A DNA stretch of 12,902 nt from Clostridia bacterium (GCA_017629395.1 JAGBXH010000387.1:1-12902), one strand, 5' to 3'. Counted from the first letter of the stretch, positions 1-6,344 are shown. Numbers and translations: made by a program. The notes: a model not told the origin generated them from the sequence alone.

Positions 1-68
1 AGTCCAACGGACTCCCATTTCCCTTTTTGATAGAAACTTTACCGACTTGAACCCCGCATGAGCGGCGC
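1..68. repeat. 68-bp direct repeat, copy 1
   Basis: This stretch is identical over 68 bases to positions 178-245, giving a repeat period of 177 bp. It contains the right arm and loop of the hairpin that is complete in copy 2. The matching left arm would lie upstream of the window, so the element is cut by the window edge. No coding potential is evident. The sequences diverge immediately after base 68. Confidence 0.9.
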
Positions 69-80
69 AGCGCGACGCGA

Positions 81-136
81 CATGTTGGTTTGCGCAGGTT
101 GCCCGAAAAGGTATTACAAGCATTGGCGCAAACATG
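81..136. repeat. Inverted repeat between the direct-repeat copies
   Basis: The octamer GTTTGCGC (88-95) pairs with GCGCAAAC (126-133). The pairing can continue into CATG (81-84) and ATG (134-136) if four bases (TTGG-type) are bulged out, leaving a loop of about 30 bases. This shows that the segment between the repeat copies is also able to fold, which fits a structured RNA or a foldback element. Its function is unknown. Confidence 0.45.
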
Positions 137-161
137 GGTTCAGAAGTCCCCTATGCTCCAC

Positions 162-206
162 CAAAAAGGGAAATGGGAGTCCAACGGACTCCCATTTCCC
201 TTTTTG
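162..206. terminator. Perfect 21-bp hairpin, terminator-like, possibly bidirectional
   Basis: Bases 162-182 are the exact reverse complement of 186-206, separated by the three-base loop AAC. The outer part of the stem is A5/T5, so on either strand the hairpin ends in a T-run. That is the form of a bidirectional intrinsic terminator, although the stem is unusually long and perfect. The symmetry continues imperfectly outward: CATG-GGTTCA(GA)AGTC at 133-148 mirrors GACTTGAACC...CATG at 221-237. It could also be the core of a small foldback (MITE-like) element. Confidence 0.6.
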
Positions 207-245
207 ATAGAAACTTTACCGACTTGAACCCCGCATGAGCGGCGC
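178..245. repeat. 68-bp direct repeat, copy 2
   Basis: This is an exact copy of bases 1-68. It begins inside the left arm of the long hairpin at 162-206 and ends in a GC-rich GGCGC run shared by both copies. The sequence after it leads into the terminator of the minus-strand gene. Two long identical copies in non-coding DNA suggest a recent duplication or a dispersed intergenic element. Only the two copies in this window can be seen. Confidence 0.9.
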
Positions 246-263
246 GCGCCGCAAAATTCTATA

Positions 264-297
264 CAAAAAACACCCGCTTTCACAAAGCGAGTGTTTT
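264..297 (-). terminator. Intrinsic terminator of the small membrane protein gene
   Basis: Read on the minus strand, this is a stem (AAAACAC-x-CGCTTT against AAAGCG-x-GTGTTTT, one mismatch, three-base loop) followed by a run of six T residues. It lies 14 bp past the stop codon of the minus-strand gene at 311-658, in the right orientation to end its transcript. Confidence 0.8.
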
Positions 298-310
298 CGA
301 TATATCCCGT

Positions 311-658
311 TTACGACAAATCAAAGAACAGCCAAGCGAGCAATGCCTGGGTCAGATACAGCGCGGGCGTTTGCAGCGAGCCCAAGGTTGCCGAGGGCAA
401 ACTGAGCACGAACATAGCGGTGGAGAGAATGCAAATGATAACGCCCAGCACGCGGCAAGCCACCATCTTACCGCAAAAGCTGATGATGCCTGTCACGAAC
501 ATGAGAATACCCAGCGCGGCAGCAATGCCGATGTTGAGATTGAGCGTGACCAGCCCCTGCACGGCGGAGATGACGGAGGAAGTGCCCAGCGCAATGAAAA
601 TAATGCTGATGAGCACGCGCGTCAGATTATTCTTGGATGCTTTTTTCTTGGATGCCAT
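311..658 (-). CDS. Small hypothetical integral membrane protein (115 aa)
   Basis: The family is not recognised. The 115-residue product starts with a lysine-rich cytoplasmic-type segment (MASKKKASKNNLTR) and then has about four hydrophobic stretches, near residues 14-35, 42-62, 68-88 and 95-113. This suggests a four-helix membrane protein with a very short C-terminus. The start at 658 is chosen because AGGAG lies 8 bases upstream and a consensus promoter sits at 715-687. A longer reading from 715 would begin inside that promoter's -35 box and is excluded. The gene has its own terminator and is divergent from the PHP phosphatase gene. A role in membrane stress or cell-envelope maintenance is possible, but nothing in the sequence shows it. 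Confidence 0.75.
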   Translation of the reverse strand: MASKKKASKNNLTRVLISIIFIALGTSSVISAVQGLVTLNLNIGIAAALGILMFVTGIISFCGKMVACRVLGVIICILSTAMFVLSLPSATLGSLQTPALYLTQALLAWLFFDLS

Positions 659-686
659 AATGAAATCTCCTCGTTTAAGATAACTT

Positions 687-715
687 ATTGTAACATACCG
701 GGCGAAAAATGTCAA
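687..715 (-). promoter_or_regulatory. Sigma-A promoter for the minus-strand membrane protein gene
   Basis: On the minus strand, TTGACA (715-710) is followed by a 17-base spacer and TACAAT (692-687). This is a perfect -35 and a one-mismatch -10. It places the transcription start near 680, about 20 bases before the start codon at 658. The -35 box is only 6 bp from the -35 box of the opposite promoter. Confidence 0.8.
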
Positions 716-721
716 TTGCTA

Positions 722-750
722 TTGCAAAAAAACGCGGCTTTTGCTATAAT
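722..750 (+). promoter_or_regulatory. Sigma-A promoter for the PHP phosphatase gene
   Basis: TTGCAA (722-727), a 17-base spacer and a perfect TATAAT (745-750) lie about 30 bases upstream of the ATG at 783. The leader contains AAAGGA at 768-773 as the ribosome binding site. The promoter is arranged back to back with the minus-strand promoter at 715-687. Confidence 0.75.
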
Positions 751-782
751 AAAGGCATCAAGAAAGCAAAGGAATCATAACT

Positions 783-1556
783 ATGTACGCAAATTACCAT
801 ACCCATACCTACAGATGCAATCACGCCCGCGGCAGCGAGCGCGAATATATTGAAAGAGCCATTGCGCAGGGCGTCTGCGTCCTTGGCTTTTCGGATCACG
901 TGCCGTACCCGTTCCCGGGCGGACACGAGTCGCATTTTCGCATGAAGTGTGCCGAGATCGGGGAGTACATGAGCACCCTGCAGGCACTGAAGGAGGAGTA
1001 TGCGGATCGCATTGAGATCCATATCGGCTTTGAGGCGGAGTATTATCCGCTTTACCACCAAAGACTTTTGGAGTTCTTGGAGCCTTACCCTTACGAATAC
1101 TTGATCCTTGGGCAGCATATGGTCGGCAACGAGATCGACGCACCCGTCTACTGCGGCGGCAAGGTGAGCGCGGACATTCCGTGGCAGTATGCGCGTCAGG
1201 TGGTGGAGGGCTTGCGCAAAGGAGATTTCGTGTATCTGGCACACCCCGATCTGCCCAGCAACACCGAGCGCGGTGAGGAGTACCGCGCGGCAATGGAGTG
1301 GCTGTGCCGCGAGGTCAAGGCGATGGATATTCCGCTGGAATTTAACTTTTTGGGGCTTGCCGAGGGGCGCGCGTACCCTTGCCGTGATTTCTGGGAGATT
1401 GCGGGCAGGGTAGGCAACAAGGTCATTTTCGGCTGTGATGCGCACGACGTGGATGCGGTTGCCAATCCCGATACGATTGCCATAGCCGAGCAATGGATGG
1501 CGCAGTATGGCTTACAGGTCGTTGACCGTGTCATTTTGCACAGACCGACGGTGTAA
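783..1556 (+). CDS. PHP-domain phosphoesterase, histidinol-phosphatase (HisJ/HisK) type
   Basis: The 257-residue protein is probably a metal-dependent phosphatase of the PHP superfamily. Its closest characterised relative by pattern is histidinol-phosphatase, which converts L-histidinol phosphate to histidinol in histidine biosynthesis. The expected metal ligands are visible: H6-T-H8 near the N-terminus, D38-H39 (GFSDH), E84 (GFEAEY), H112 (GQHMV), H154 (AHPD) and D219-A-H221 (FGCDAH). Length and motif order match the 250-280 residue HisJ family. No signal peptide is seen, so the enzyme is cytoplasmic. The start is supported by AAAGGA nine bases upstream and a promoter at 722-750. No other histidine gene is nearby, so a different phosphoester substrate is possible. 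No clear terminator follows the gene. Confidence 0.8.
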   Translation: MYANYHTHTYRCNHARGSEREYIERAIAQGVCVLGFSDHVPYPFPGGHESHFRMKCAEIGEYMSTLQALKEEYADRIEIHIGFEAEYYPLYHQRLLEFLEPYPYEYLILGQHMVGNEIDAPVYCGGKVSADIPWQYARQVVEGLRKGDFVYLAHPDLPSNTERGEEYRAAMEWLCREVKAMDIPLEFNFLGLAEGRAYPCRDFWEIAGRVGNKVIFGCDAHDVDAVANPDTIAIAEQWMAQYGLQVVDRVILHRPTV

Positions 1557-1575
1557 TTTTCTCCATATGTGCCGA

Positions 1576-1604
1576 TTGACAAACGCGCAGAGATATTGTA
1601 TAAT
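1576..1604 (+). promoter_or_regulatory. Consensus sigma-A promoter for the first solute-binding gene
   Basis: TTGACA (1576-1581), exactly 17 bases, then TATAAT (1599-1604): both boxes are perfect. The first gene downstream starts at 1650, giving a leader of about 38 bases. The promoter of the paralogous gene at 3172-3200 has the same boxes, spacing and flanks (GATTGACAAA and TTGTATAAT). Confidence 0.85.
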
Positions 1605-1649
1605 GTAGATTAGGTGAATGCCTGTAATAATTTTTTAAGGAGAAATAAC

Positions 1650-3086
1650 ATGAAAAAGTACTTATGCTTATTCCTGACCGCTTTGATGCTGCTTTCTGTT
1701 TTTGTGGCTTGTGCAGAGCAGAGTGGGGAAGAGGACGACACGCTGCAAAGCGTTGAGGTGGAAAGCGACGATCCCACCGCTGCGGCGCTTGCAGAAATCA
1801 ACGTGGACTGGAACCAAGAAGACTTTACTGTTTTGGCAAGAGAAGATTTCCATTATGATGAATGGTACACCGAGGAACGCACCGAGGTTCTGGAGGATGC
1901 CGTTTACCAGCGTAATCTCGCACTTGAGGAATACTGCAACCTCAAGCTTAACATTATTCCCGTAGCAACCGCTGAGATGAGCAACGAGACCAAGAAGGAC
2001 GTACAGGCAGGCACGGGCGAATATGACCTGCTGCAGAACCACATGGTTCACACCTCCGCACTGGCTTCCGACGGTAACCTGATCAGCTTTACCACGCTGG
2101 ATGGCATTGACCTGACCGCGCCTTGGTGGGACCAGGGAACCGCAAGCTTTATGATCTCCGATAAGATCTACTTCCTCAACGGCTCTATCAACTATTCCGA
2201 TGAGGGTACCACCTACGTTATGCTGTTCAACAAGCAGTTCGCAAAGGACGAGGATATCGATCCTTACGAGATGGTTTATAACAACGAGTGGACGCTGGAT
2301 AACTTCCACAATCTGGTCAAGGACGTATCTGCTGATACCAGCGGTGACGGTAAGTTCGGCGTGGAAGATACTTACGGCTTCGTATCCACCTGGGAGACCG
2401 GTTCTACCTTCTTCTTCGGCGCAGGCATGCGTTACGTGGTTTGCGAAGAGGGTGAGGATCCCTACCTGGCACTTGATGCAAGCGGCATGGACAAGGCAAC
2501 CACTCTGCTTGATAAGATTCTGAACATTTACTATACCAACAATGCAACCTTCATGTCCCCTCCCGGTAAGGAAGATCAGAGTAAGGGTATCTTCGTAGCA
2601 GGCAGAGGTCTGTTCTACAGCGAGGTTGTTATGTACATTGTTTCCCTTGGTAAGGAAATGGAGACCGACTTTGGCGTGCTGCCCGTACCGAAGTACAATG
2701 CACAGCAGGAGAACTACATCACCTGGACTAACGCGATCTGCTCCACCTCCTCTGTTTCCAAGGCTGCCAAGAATCTGGAAAGACTTGGTCCTACGCTGGA
2801 AGCACTGGCAATCATTTCTCACCAGAGAGTGACCCCCGCTTACTATGATACCGTTCTGCAGCGTAAGTCCGTACGTGACGAGGAGTCTCAGGGTATGCTG
2901 GACATCATCTTCAAGACCCGTACCTATGACCTTTGCATGTACTATGCGGAGATCGGTCTGGAGCCTTTGTTCAAGACCAGCGTAAACGACGGTAAGAACA
3001 ACTTCGCCTCCAACTACTCCAAGAAGGAAAAGGGCGCGAACAAGGCAATCAGCAAGCTGATCGCCAAGTTCGAAAAGGACGAATAA
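1650..3086 (+). CDS. ABC transporter extracellular solute-binding lipoprotein (paralogue 1)
   Basis: The 478-residue protein is predicted to capture a small solute, probably a carbohydrate, on the outer face of the membrane and deliver it to an ABC permease. It begins MKKYLCLFLTALMLLSVFVAC, a lipoprotein signal peptide with the lipidated cysteine at residue 21. An acidic linker follows to about residue 45. The body resembles family 1 extracellular solute-binding proteins. Residues 229-240 (DTSGDGKFGVED) form an EF-hand-like loop that could bind calcium. The ATG at 1650 is chosen for AAGGAG eight bases upstream and because the signal peptide starts there; a reading from 1614 would add twelve implausible residues. 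No permease or ATPase is adjacent. The gene is about 63% identical to the next gene at protein level and uses more CGT, GGT and TCC/TCT codons than its neighbour, suggesting strong expression. The substrate is unknown. Confidence 0.85.
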   Translation: MKKYLCLFLTALMLLSVFVACAEQSGEEDDTLQSVEVESDDPTAAALAEINVDWNQEDFTVLAREDFHYDEWYTEERTEVLEDAVYQRNLALEEYCNLKLNIIPVATAEMSNETKKDVQAGTGEYDLLQNHMVHTSALASDGNLISFTTLDGIDLTAPWWDQGTASFMISDKIYFLNGSINYSDEGTTYVMLFNKQFAKDEDIDPYEMVYNNEWTLDNFHNLVKDVSADTSGDGKFGVEDTYGFVSTWETGSTFFFGAGMRYVVCEEGEDPYLALDASGMDKATTLLDKILNIYYTNNATFMSPPGKEDQSKGIFVAGRGLFYSEVVMYIVSLGKEMETDFGVLPVPKYNAQQENYITWTNAICSTSSVSKAAKNLERLGPTLEALAIISHQRVTPAYYDTVLQRKSVRDEESQGMLDIIFKTRTYDLCMYYAEIGLEPLFKTSVNDGKNNFASNYSKKEKGANKAISKLIAKFEKDE

Positions 3087-3110
3087 TCCGTATAATCAAT
3101 AAGTTTTTCC

Positions 3111-3149
3111 GCAAGGGTCGTCGCATGCATGCGACGACCCTTGCTTTTT
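3111..3149 (+). terminator. Strong intrinsic terminator after paralogue 1
   Basis: Bases 3111-3144 form a perfect 34-bp palindrome (17-bp GC-rich arms meeting at CATGCATG), followed directly by TTTTT (3145-3149). The hairpin lies 25 bp after the stop codon and should end most transcripts from the promoter at 1576. Part of it (GGGTCGTCGCA) is related to the hairpin after paralogue 2 (GGGCTGTCGCA). Confidence 0.9.
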
Positions 3150-3171
3150 GATCAAAATGCACCAATACAGA

Positions 3172-3200
3172 TTGACAAAACGGTGATCGTGTTGTATAAT
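3172..3200 (+). promoter_or_regulatory. Consensus sigma-A promoter for the second solute-binding gene
   Basis: TTGACA (3172-3177), a 17-base spacer and TATAAT (3195-3200) are both perfect matches. The leader to the ATG at 3244 is about 37 bases and carries GGGAG at 3232-3236. This is the last clear promoter before the gene string ending at 11365, so it may also drive the downstream enzymes. Confidence 0.85.
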
Positions 3201-3243
3201 ACAATTAAGATAAGACCAATCTGTACAAGCTGGGAGAAGTGTT

Positions 3244-4677
3244 ATGAAAAAGCATCTGTGTGTATTTCTGATAGGCTTACTGTTGCTGACCTTACTTGCA
3301 AGCTGTGCCCAACCCGATCAAGGGGATGCGGATCATGCTTCCACCACGCGCGAGGAACAAACCGATCCTGCGGCTGCTGCCCTGGAAAAGCTGAGCGTGG
3401 ATTGGGGCGGAGAGGATTTTACGATCATTGGCCGTGATGACCATGTGTTTGGCGAGCTGATGGTGGAGACCAGCACCGAGGTGCTGGAGGACGCTGTTTA
3501 TCAGCGCAACTTAGCACTGGAGGAAACCTGCAAGCTCAATCTGAACTGTGTCGGCGTGGCAACCGATCAGGTATCCGACGCCGTTAAGACCGACGTGAAA
3601 ACGGGACTGGGCGAATACGACGCCGTGCATCATCATATGGCGCAGACCGCGAGCCTTGCATCCGACGGGCATCTGATCAGCTTTACCTCGCTGGAAGGCA
3701 TTGATCTGAGTGCTCCGTGGTGGGATGAGGGAACTGCAAGCTTTGTCATTTCGGATAAGGTCTTTTTCATGAACAGCGCCATTAACTTTTCCGATGAGCG
3801 CACCACCTACGTCATGATGTTCAACAAGCAGTTGGCACACAACAAGAACATCGATCCGTACGCTATGGTGTATAACAACGAGTGGACGCTGGACAACTTC
3901 CAGGGCTTGATCGATGACGTGTCCTACGATTTGTCGGGAGACGGCAGATATGACGAAAACGACGTTTACGGCTTTGTGGTGACCTGGGAAACGGGAAATA
4001 CCTTCTTTTACGGCTCGGGCTTGCGCTACGTCATCTGCGAAGAGGGCAAGGATCCTTATCTGGCGATGGATACGTCCGCGATCAACAAGGCAAGCGATCT
4101 GCTTGACAAGGTTTTGAATATTTTTTACGCAAACAATTCCGCCTTTGGTTATGAGCCGGGGCTGGAAAAGCTGGGAAAGACCTGCTTCCAGGAGGGAAGA
4201 GGCTTGTTCTATACCGAGATCGTGCAGTACGTCGTGGCGTTGGGCAAGCAGATGGAAGCCGATTTCGGCGTGCTTCCCATTCCGAAGTATGATGCCGCGC
4301 AGGCGGATTACATCACCTGGACCAATGCGATCTGCTCCACCACAAGCATTTCCAAGGCGGCAAAGCATACGGATAAGCTGGGTACTACGCTGGAGATCAT
4401 GGCAATCCTGTCCTATCAGAGAGTGACACCCGCGTTTTACGATACCGTGCTGCAGCGCAAGAGCGTACGTGACGAGGAGTCGCAGGGCATGCTGGATATC
4501 ATTTTCAAGACCCGCTGCTACGATATGAGCATTTATTACGATTTGGGGCTGGAGCCGTTGTTCAAGGAATCGGTGAACAGTAATAAAACAAACTTTTCCT
4601 CGGCATATGCCAAGCAGTCTTCAAAGGCACAGAAAAATCTGGATAAGCTGTTGTACAGCTTTTCAAAGGATAATTGA
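3244..4677 (+). CDS. ABC transporter extracellular solute-binding lipoprotein (paralogue 2)
   Basis: The 477-residue protein is a tandem paralogue of the preceding solute-binding lipoprotein. It has a textbook lipobox (LLASC, cysteine 21) after a 20-residue signal peptide. The two proteins align without gaps for their first 432 residues; a hand count gives about 270 identities in the first 430 positions. Conserved blocks include residues 150-192, 203-219 and 401-424; the last is identical in both. The EF-hand-like loop is kept (DLSGDGRYDEND, residues 229-240). Differences gather in residues 22-48 and 63-78. Start support is GGGAG seven bases upstream. No permease genes are in the window, so the transporter core must be shared with another locus. 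The two receptors may differ in ligand range or in expression. Hydrolase and radical-enzyme genes follow. Confidence 0.85.
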   Translation: MKKHLCVFLIGLLLLTLLASCAQPDQGDADHASTTREEQTDPAAAALEKLSVDWGGEDFTIIGRDDHVFGELMVETSTEVLEDAVYQRNLALEETCKLNLNCVGVATDQVSDAVKTDVKTGLGEYDAVHHHMAQTASLASDGHLISFTSLEGIDLSAPWWDEGTASFVISDKVFFMNSAINFSDERTTYVMMFNKQLAHNKNIDPYAMVYNNEWTLDNFQGLIDDVSYDLSGDGRYDENDVYGFVVTWETGNTFFYGSGLRYVICEEGKDPYLAMDTSAINKASDLLDKVLNIFYANNSAFGYEPGLEKLGKTCFQEGRGLFYTEIVQYVVALGKQMEADFGVLPIPKYDAAQADYITWTNAICSTTSISKAAKHTDKLGTTLEIMAILSYQRVTPAFYDTVLQRKSVRDEESQGMLDIIFKTRCYDMSIYYDLGLEPLFKESVNSNKTNFSSAYAKQSSKAQKNLDKLLYSFSKDN

Positions 4678-4696
4678 TTAACAATACAGTTCCGCG

Positions 4697-4724
4697 AGGG
4701 CTGTCGCACCCGTGCGACGGCCCT
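4697..4724 (+). terminator. Imperfect hairpin, weak terminator or read-through attenuator
   Basis: A 12-bp stem with one G-T wobble (AGGGCTGTCGCA against TGCGACGGCCCT, four-base loop) lies 20 bp after the stop codon of paralogue 2. Its T-tail is poor (TACTT, then A5), unlike the strong terminator after paralogue 1. No promoter is visible between it and the next gene. It probably allows partial read-through, lowering expression of the enzymes relative to the abundant lipoprotein. Confidence 0.55.
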
Positions 4725-4747
4725 TACTTGAAAAAGGAGGATTTATC

Positions 4748-5899
4748 ATGAAAAAATTAAATGCAGAAAAACTCAATGCACTTGTCGATGCGCGCGTGAG
4801 TGCCGATATTGCATGCGGCAAGGTAGGCGGCGCTGCACTTTGCGTGGTGCAGGACGGCAAGGTGCTTTTGCACAAGACGTACGGCTATCAGAATGCTACG
4901 ACCAAAGAACCCCTGAAAGAGGACGCTATGTTCCGTCTTGCGTCCATGACTAAGCCGATCACGGCGGTTGCCGCGCTGATCGCAGAGGAGCAGGGACTCT
5001 TATCGATTGGCGACGAGCTTTGCAAGTACATTCCCGTGTATGCAAATATGAAGATCGGACACATGGAGAACGGACAGCCCGTTTACGATAAGGATGCGTC
5101 CACGCGCATTACCATCAAGCACCTGCTTTCTCACACCAGCGGCATCGGCACGCTGGAGGTGGGCGATCACGCATGGGCAACCATGCCCGAGGAAAACGCT
5201 AAGACACCTGCGGGTGTGATGGATTGGTTTGCAGACAAGTATCTGGCGTTTGAGCCCTATACCGCACAATGGTACAGCCCCGTGGTGGCGTTTGTGGCTG
5301 TCGCACGCATCATTGAGATCGTGTCCGGCATGGCGTATAACGAATTTCTTGACAAGTATCTGTTTATGCCGCTGGGCATGCAGGATACCACCTTTGACTT
5401 AAGCGACGATCAGAAGGCGCGCATGATCGCCATGCACAACTACACCGAGGAAAAGGGCGGATTTGCCGTGCCCAAGTCGGTGGATACCATTTTTGAAAAC
5501 ATTCCCGTGACCCAGTGCTGCGGCGGTGCGGGCTTGGCTTCCACCCTTGACGATTACGTCAAGTTTGGTGAAATGCTGACGCACGGCGGCACCTCTGTTG
5601 ACGGCGTCCGCATCCTCTCGCCCGAGTCTGTCAAGAAGATGGGCAGCGTGCAGGTGACCGATGCGATCATGCCTCCTCCCCAGCAGTGGGGACTTGGCGT
5701 GCGCGTGATCACGGCTGACAATTATCAGATGCCCAAGGATTGCTTTGGCTGGAGCGGTGCGTACGGCACGCACTACTGGAGCGACCCCGCAAACAAGATC
5801 ACGGCAATTTACATGAAGAACTCGGGCTATGACGGTGGCTCTGGCGCGTTGACCTCGTTCCTTTACGAGCAGGACGTGTACGCGTCTTTTGAAGAATAA
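4748..5899 (+). CDS. Class C beta-lactamase-family serine hydrolase
   Basis: The 383-residue protein belongs to the beta-lactamase/penicillin-binding-protein-like hydrolases (Pfam Beta-lactamase family), which include esterases, D-aminopeptidases and lactamases. The nucleophile motif S66-M-T-K69 is in the usual context FRLASMTKP. HLLSHTSGIG (residues 125-134), the helix after the second motif (ARIIEIVSG, 186-194) and GGAGLASTLDDYVKF (259-273) are typical of the family. The second motif reads Y176-S-P, not the usual Y-x-N. The third-motif region is GWSGAYGTHYW, like family VIII esterases and not K-T-G. No signal peptide is seen, so it is cytoplasmic, which argues against antibiotic resistance and for an ester or amide substrate. 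The start at 4748 has AGGAGG seven bases upstream. It is the first gene of a tight string and its stop abuts the next gene's ribosome binding site. Confidence 0.85.
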   Translation: MKKLNAEKLNALVDARVSADIACGKVGGAALCVVQDGKVLLHKTYGYQNATTKEPLKEDAMFRLASMTKPITAVAALIAEEQGLLSIGDELCKYIPVYANMKIGHMENGQPVYDKDASTRITIKHLLSHTSGIGTLEVGDHAWATMPEENAKTPAGVMDWFADKYLAFEPYTAQWYSPVVAFVAVARIIEIVSGMAYNEFLDKYLFMPLGMQDTTFDLSDDQKARMIAMHNYTEEKGGFAVPKSVDTIFENIPVTQCCGGAGLASTLDDYVKFGEMLTHGGTSVDGVRILSPESVKKMGSVQVTDAIMPPPQQWGLGVRVITADNYQMPKDCFGWSGAYGTHYWSDPANKITAIYMKNSGYDGGSGALTSFLYEQDVYASFEE

Positions 5900-5909
5900 G
5901 GAGGCTATT

Positions 5910-6326
5910 ATGGCAAACGAAATCATCAAGGGCATGGGCTTTCACCACATGGCTCTGTACGTATCGGATTTTGATAAATCGCTGGCTTTCTATCAGAAGC
6001 TCGGCATGAAGGTATATACCGCTTGGGGGCAAGGGGACAGCCGCATCGCGCTGCTTGACACGGGCGACGGCACAATGCTTGAGGTGTTTGCAAAGCCCGG
6101 GCAGGATTTTGCCTCGGAAGGGCGTTGGCAGCATCTGGCATTGCACGTGGAAAACGTGGAGGACGCGCTGCAAAAGGCACTCGCTGCAGGTGCTGCGCCG
6201 CGGATGCCCGTGACGGTGATGGATCTTGACGCACATCCCCGCAAGATCACCATTCAGATCGCATTCGTATATGGCCCCGACGGCGAGGTCGTGGAATTTA
6301 TTAAGCAATTAGTCAAAAAGCTTTGA
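5910..6326 (+). CDS. VOC (glyoxalase/bleomycin-resistance fold) metalloprotein
   Basis: The 138-residue protein has two beta-alpha-beta-beta-beta modules typical of the vicinal oxygen chelate superfamily, which bind a divalent metal and act as lyases, isomerases, epimerases or dioxygenases. All four probable metal ligands are present: H13 (FHHMALYVSD), E58 (TMLEVF), H75 (WQHLALHV) and E129 (EVVEFI). This makes an active enzyme more likely than a mere binding protein. The ATG at 5910 is chosen because AAGGAGG lies at 5898-5904; the longer reading from 5889 overlaps the previous gene and lacks a site. It starts 10 bp after the hydrolase gene and ends 18 bp before the GRE gene. Lactoylglutathione lyase, methylmalonyl-CoA epimerase-like or other roles are possible. 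Its position beside a GRE suggests processing of a related metabolite. Confidence 0.85.
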   Translation: MANEIIKGMGFHHMALYVSDFDKSLAFYQKLGMKVYTAWGQGDSRIALLDTGDGTMLEVFAKPGQDFASEGRWQHLALHVENVEDALQKALAAGAAPRMPVTVMDLDAHPRKITIQIAFVYGPDGEVVEFIKQLVKKL

Positions 6327-6344
6327 TTTTATAAGGAGATCATG

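Noticed and set aside
75..163. A functional tRNA or tmRNA ending in CCA at 161-163
   Set aside because: The T-loop is nine bases long, the T-stem has a mismatch, and no 5' strand pairs with the acceptor-like ATGCTCC. Too little sequence lies upstream for a tmRNA.
1..245. CRISPR array or integron attC site
   Set aside because: There are only two repeat copies of 68 bp with a single spacer of 109 bp, unlike a CRISPR array. The GTCCAAC in the hairpin loop resembles an attC core, but no partner GTTRRRY core occurs at a suitable distance and no integrase gene is present.
659..715. Longer start for the minus-strand membrane protein at 715
   Set aside because: The first codons would coincide with the promoter's -35 and -10 boxes, so they would not be transcribed. 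The start at 658 has a good ribosome binding site.
291..853. Overlapping plus-strand open frames of 130 and 160 codons across the membrane protein gene
   Set aside because: They run through a terminator, an antisense gene and two promoters, and they lack ribosome binding sites and domain features.
1668..2822. Minus-strand open frame of 384 codons opposite the first solute-binding gene
   Set aside because: It is fully antisense to a well-supported lipoprotein gene, has no recognisable motif and has a composition typical of a shadow frame. A similar frame opposite the second paralogue (3511-4368) reflects the shared codon pattern.
4748..5899. Antibiotic-resistance beta-lactamase
   Set aside because: The protein lacks a signal peptide, the Y-x-N and K-T-G motifs are altered, and it is embedded in a metabolic gene string.
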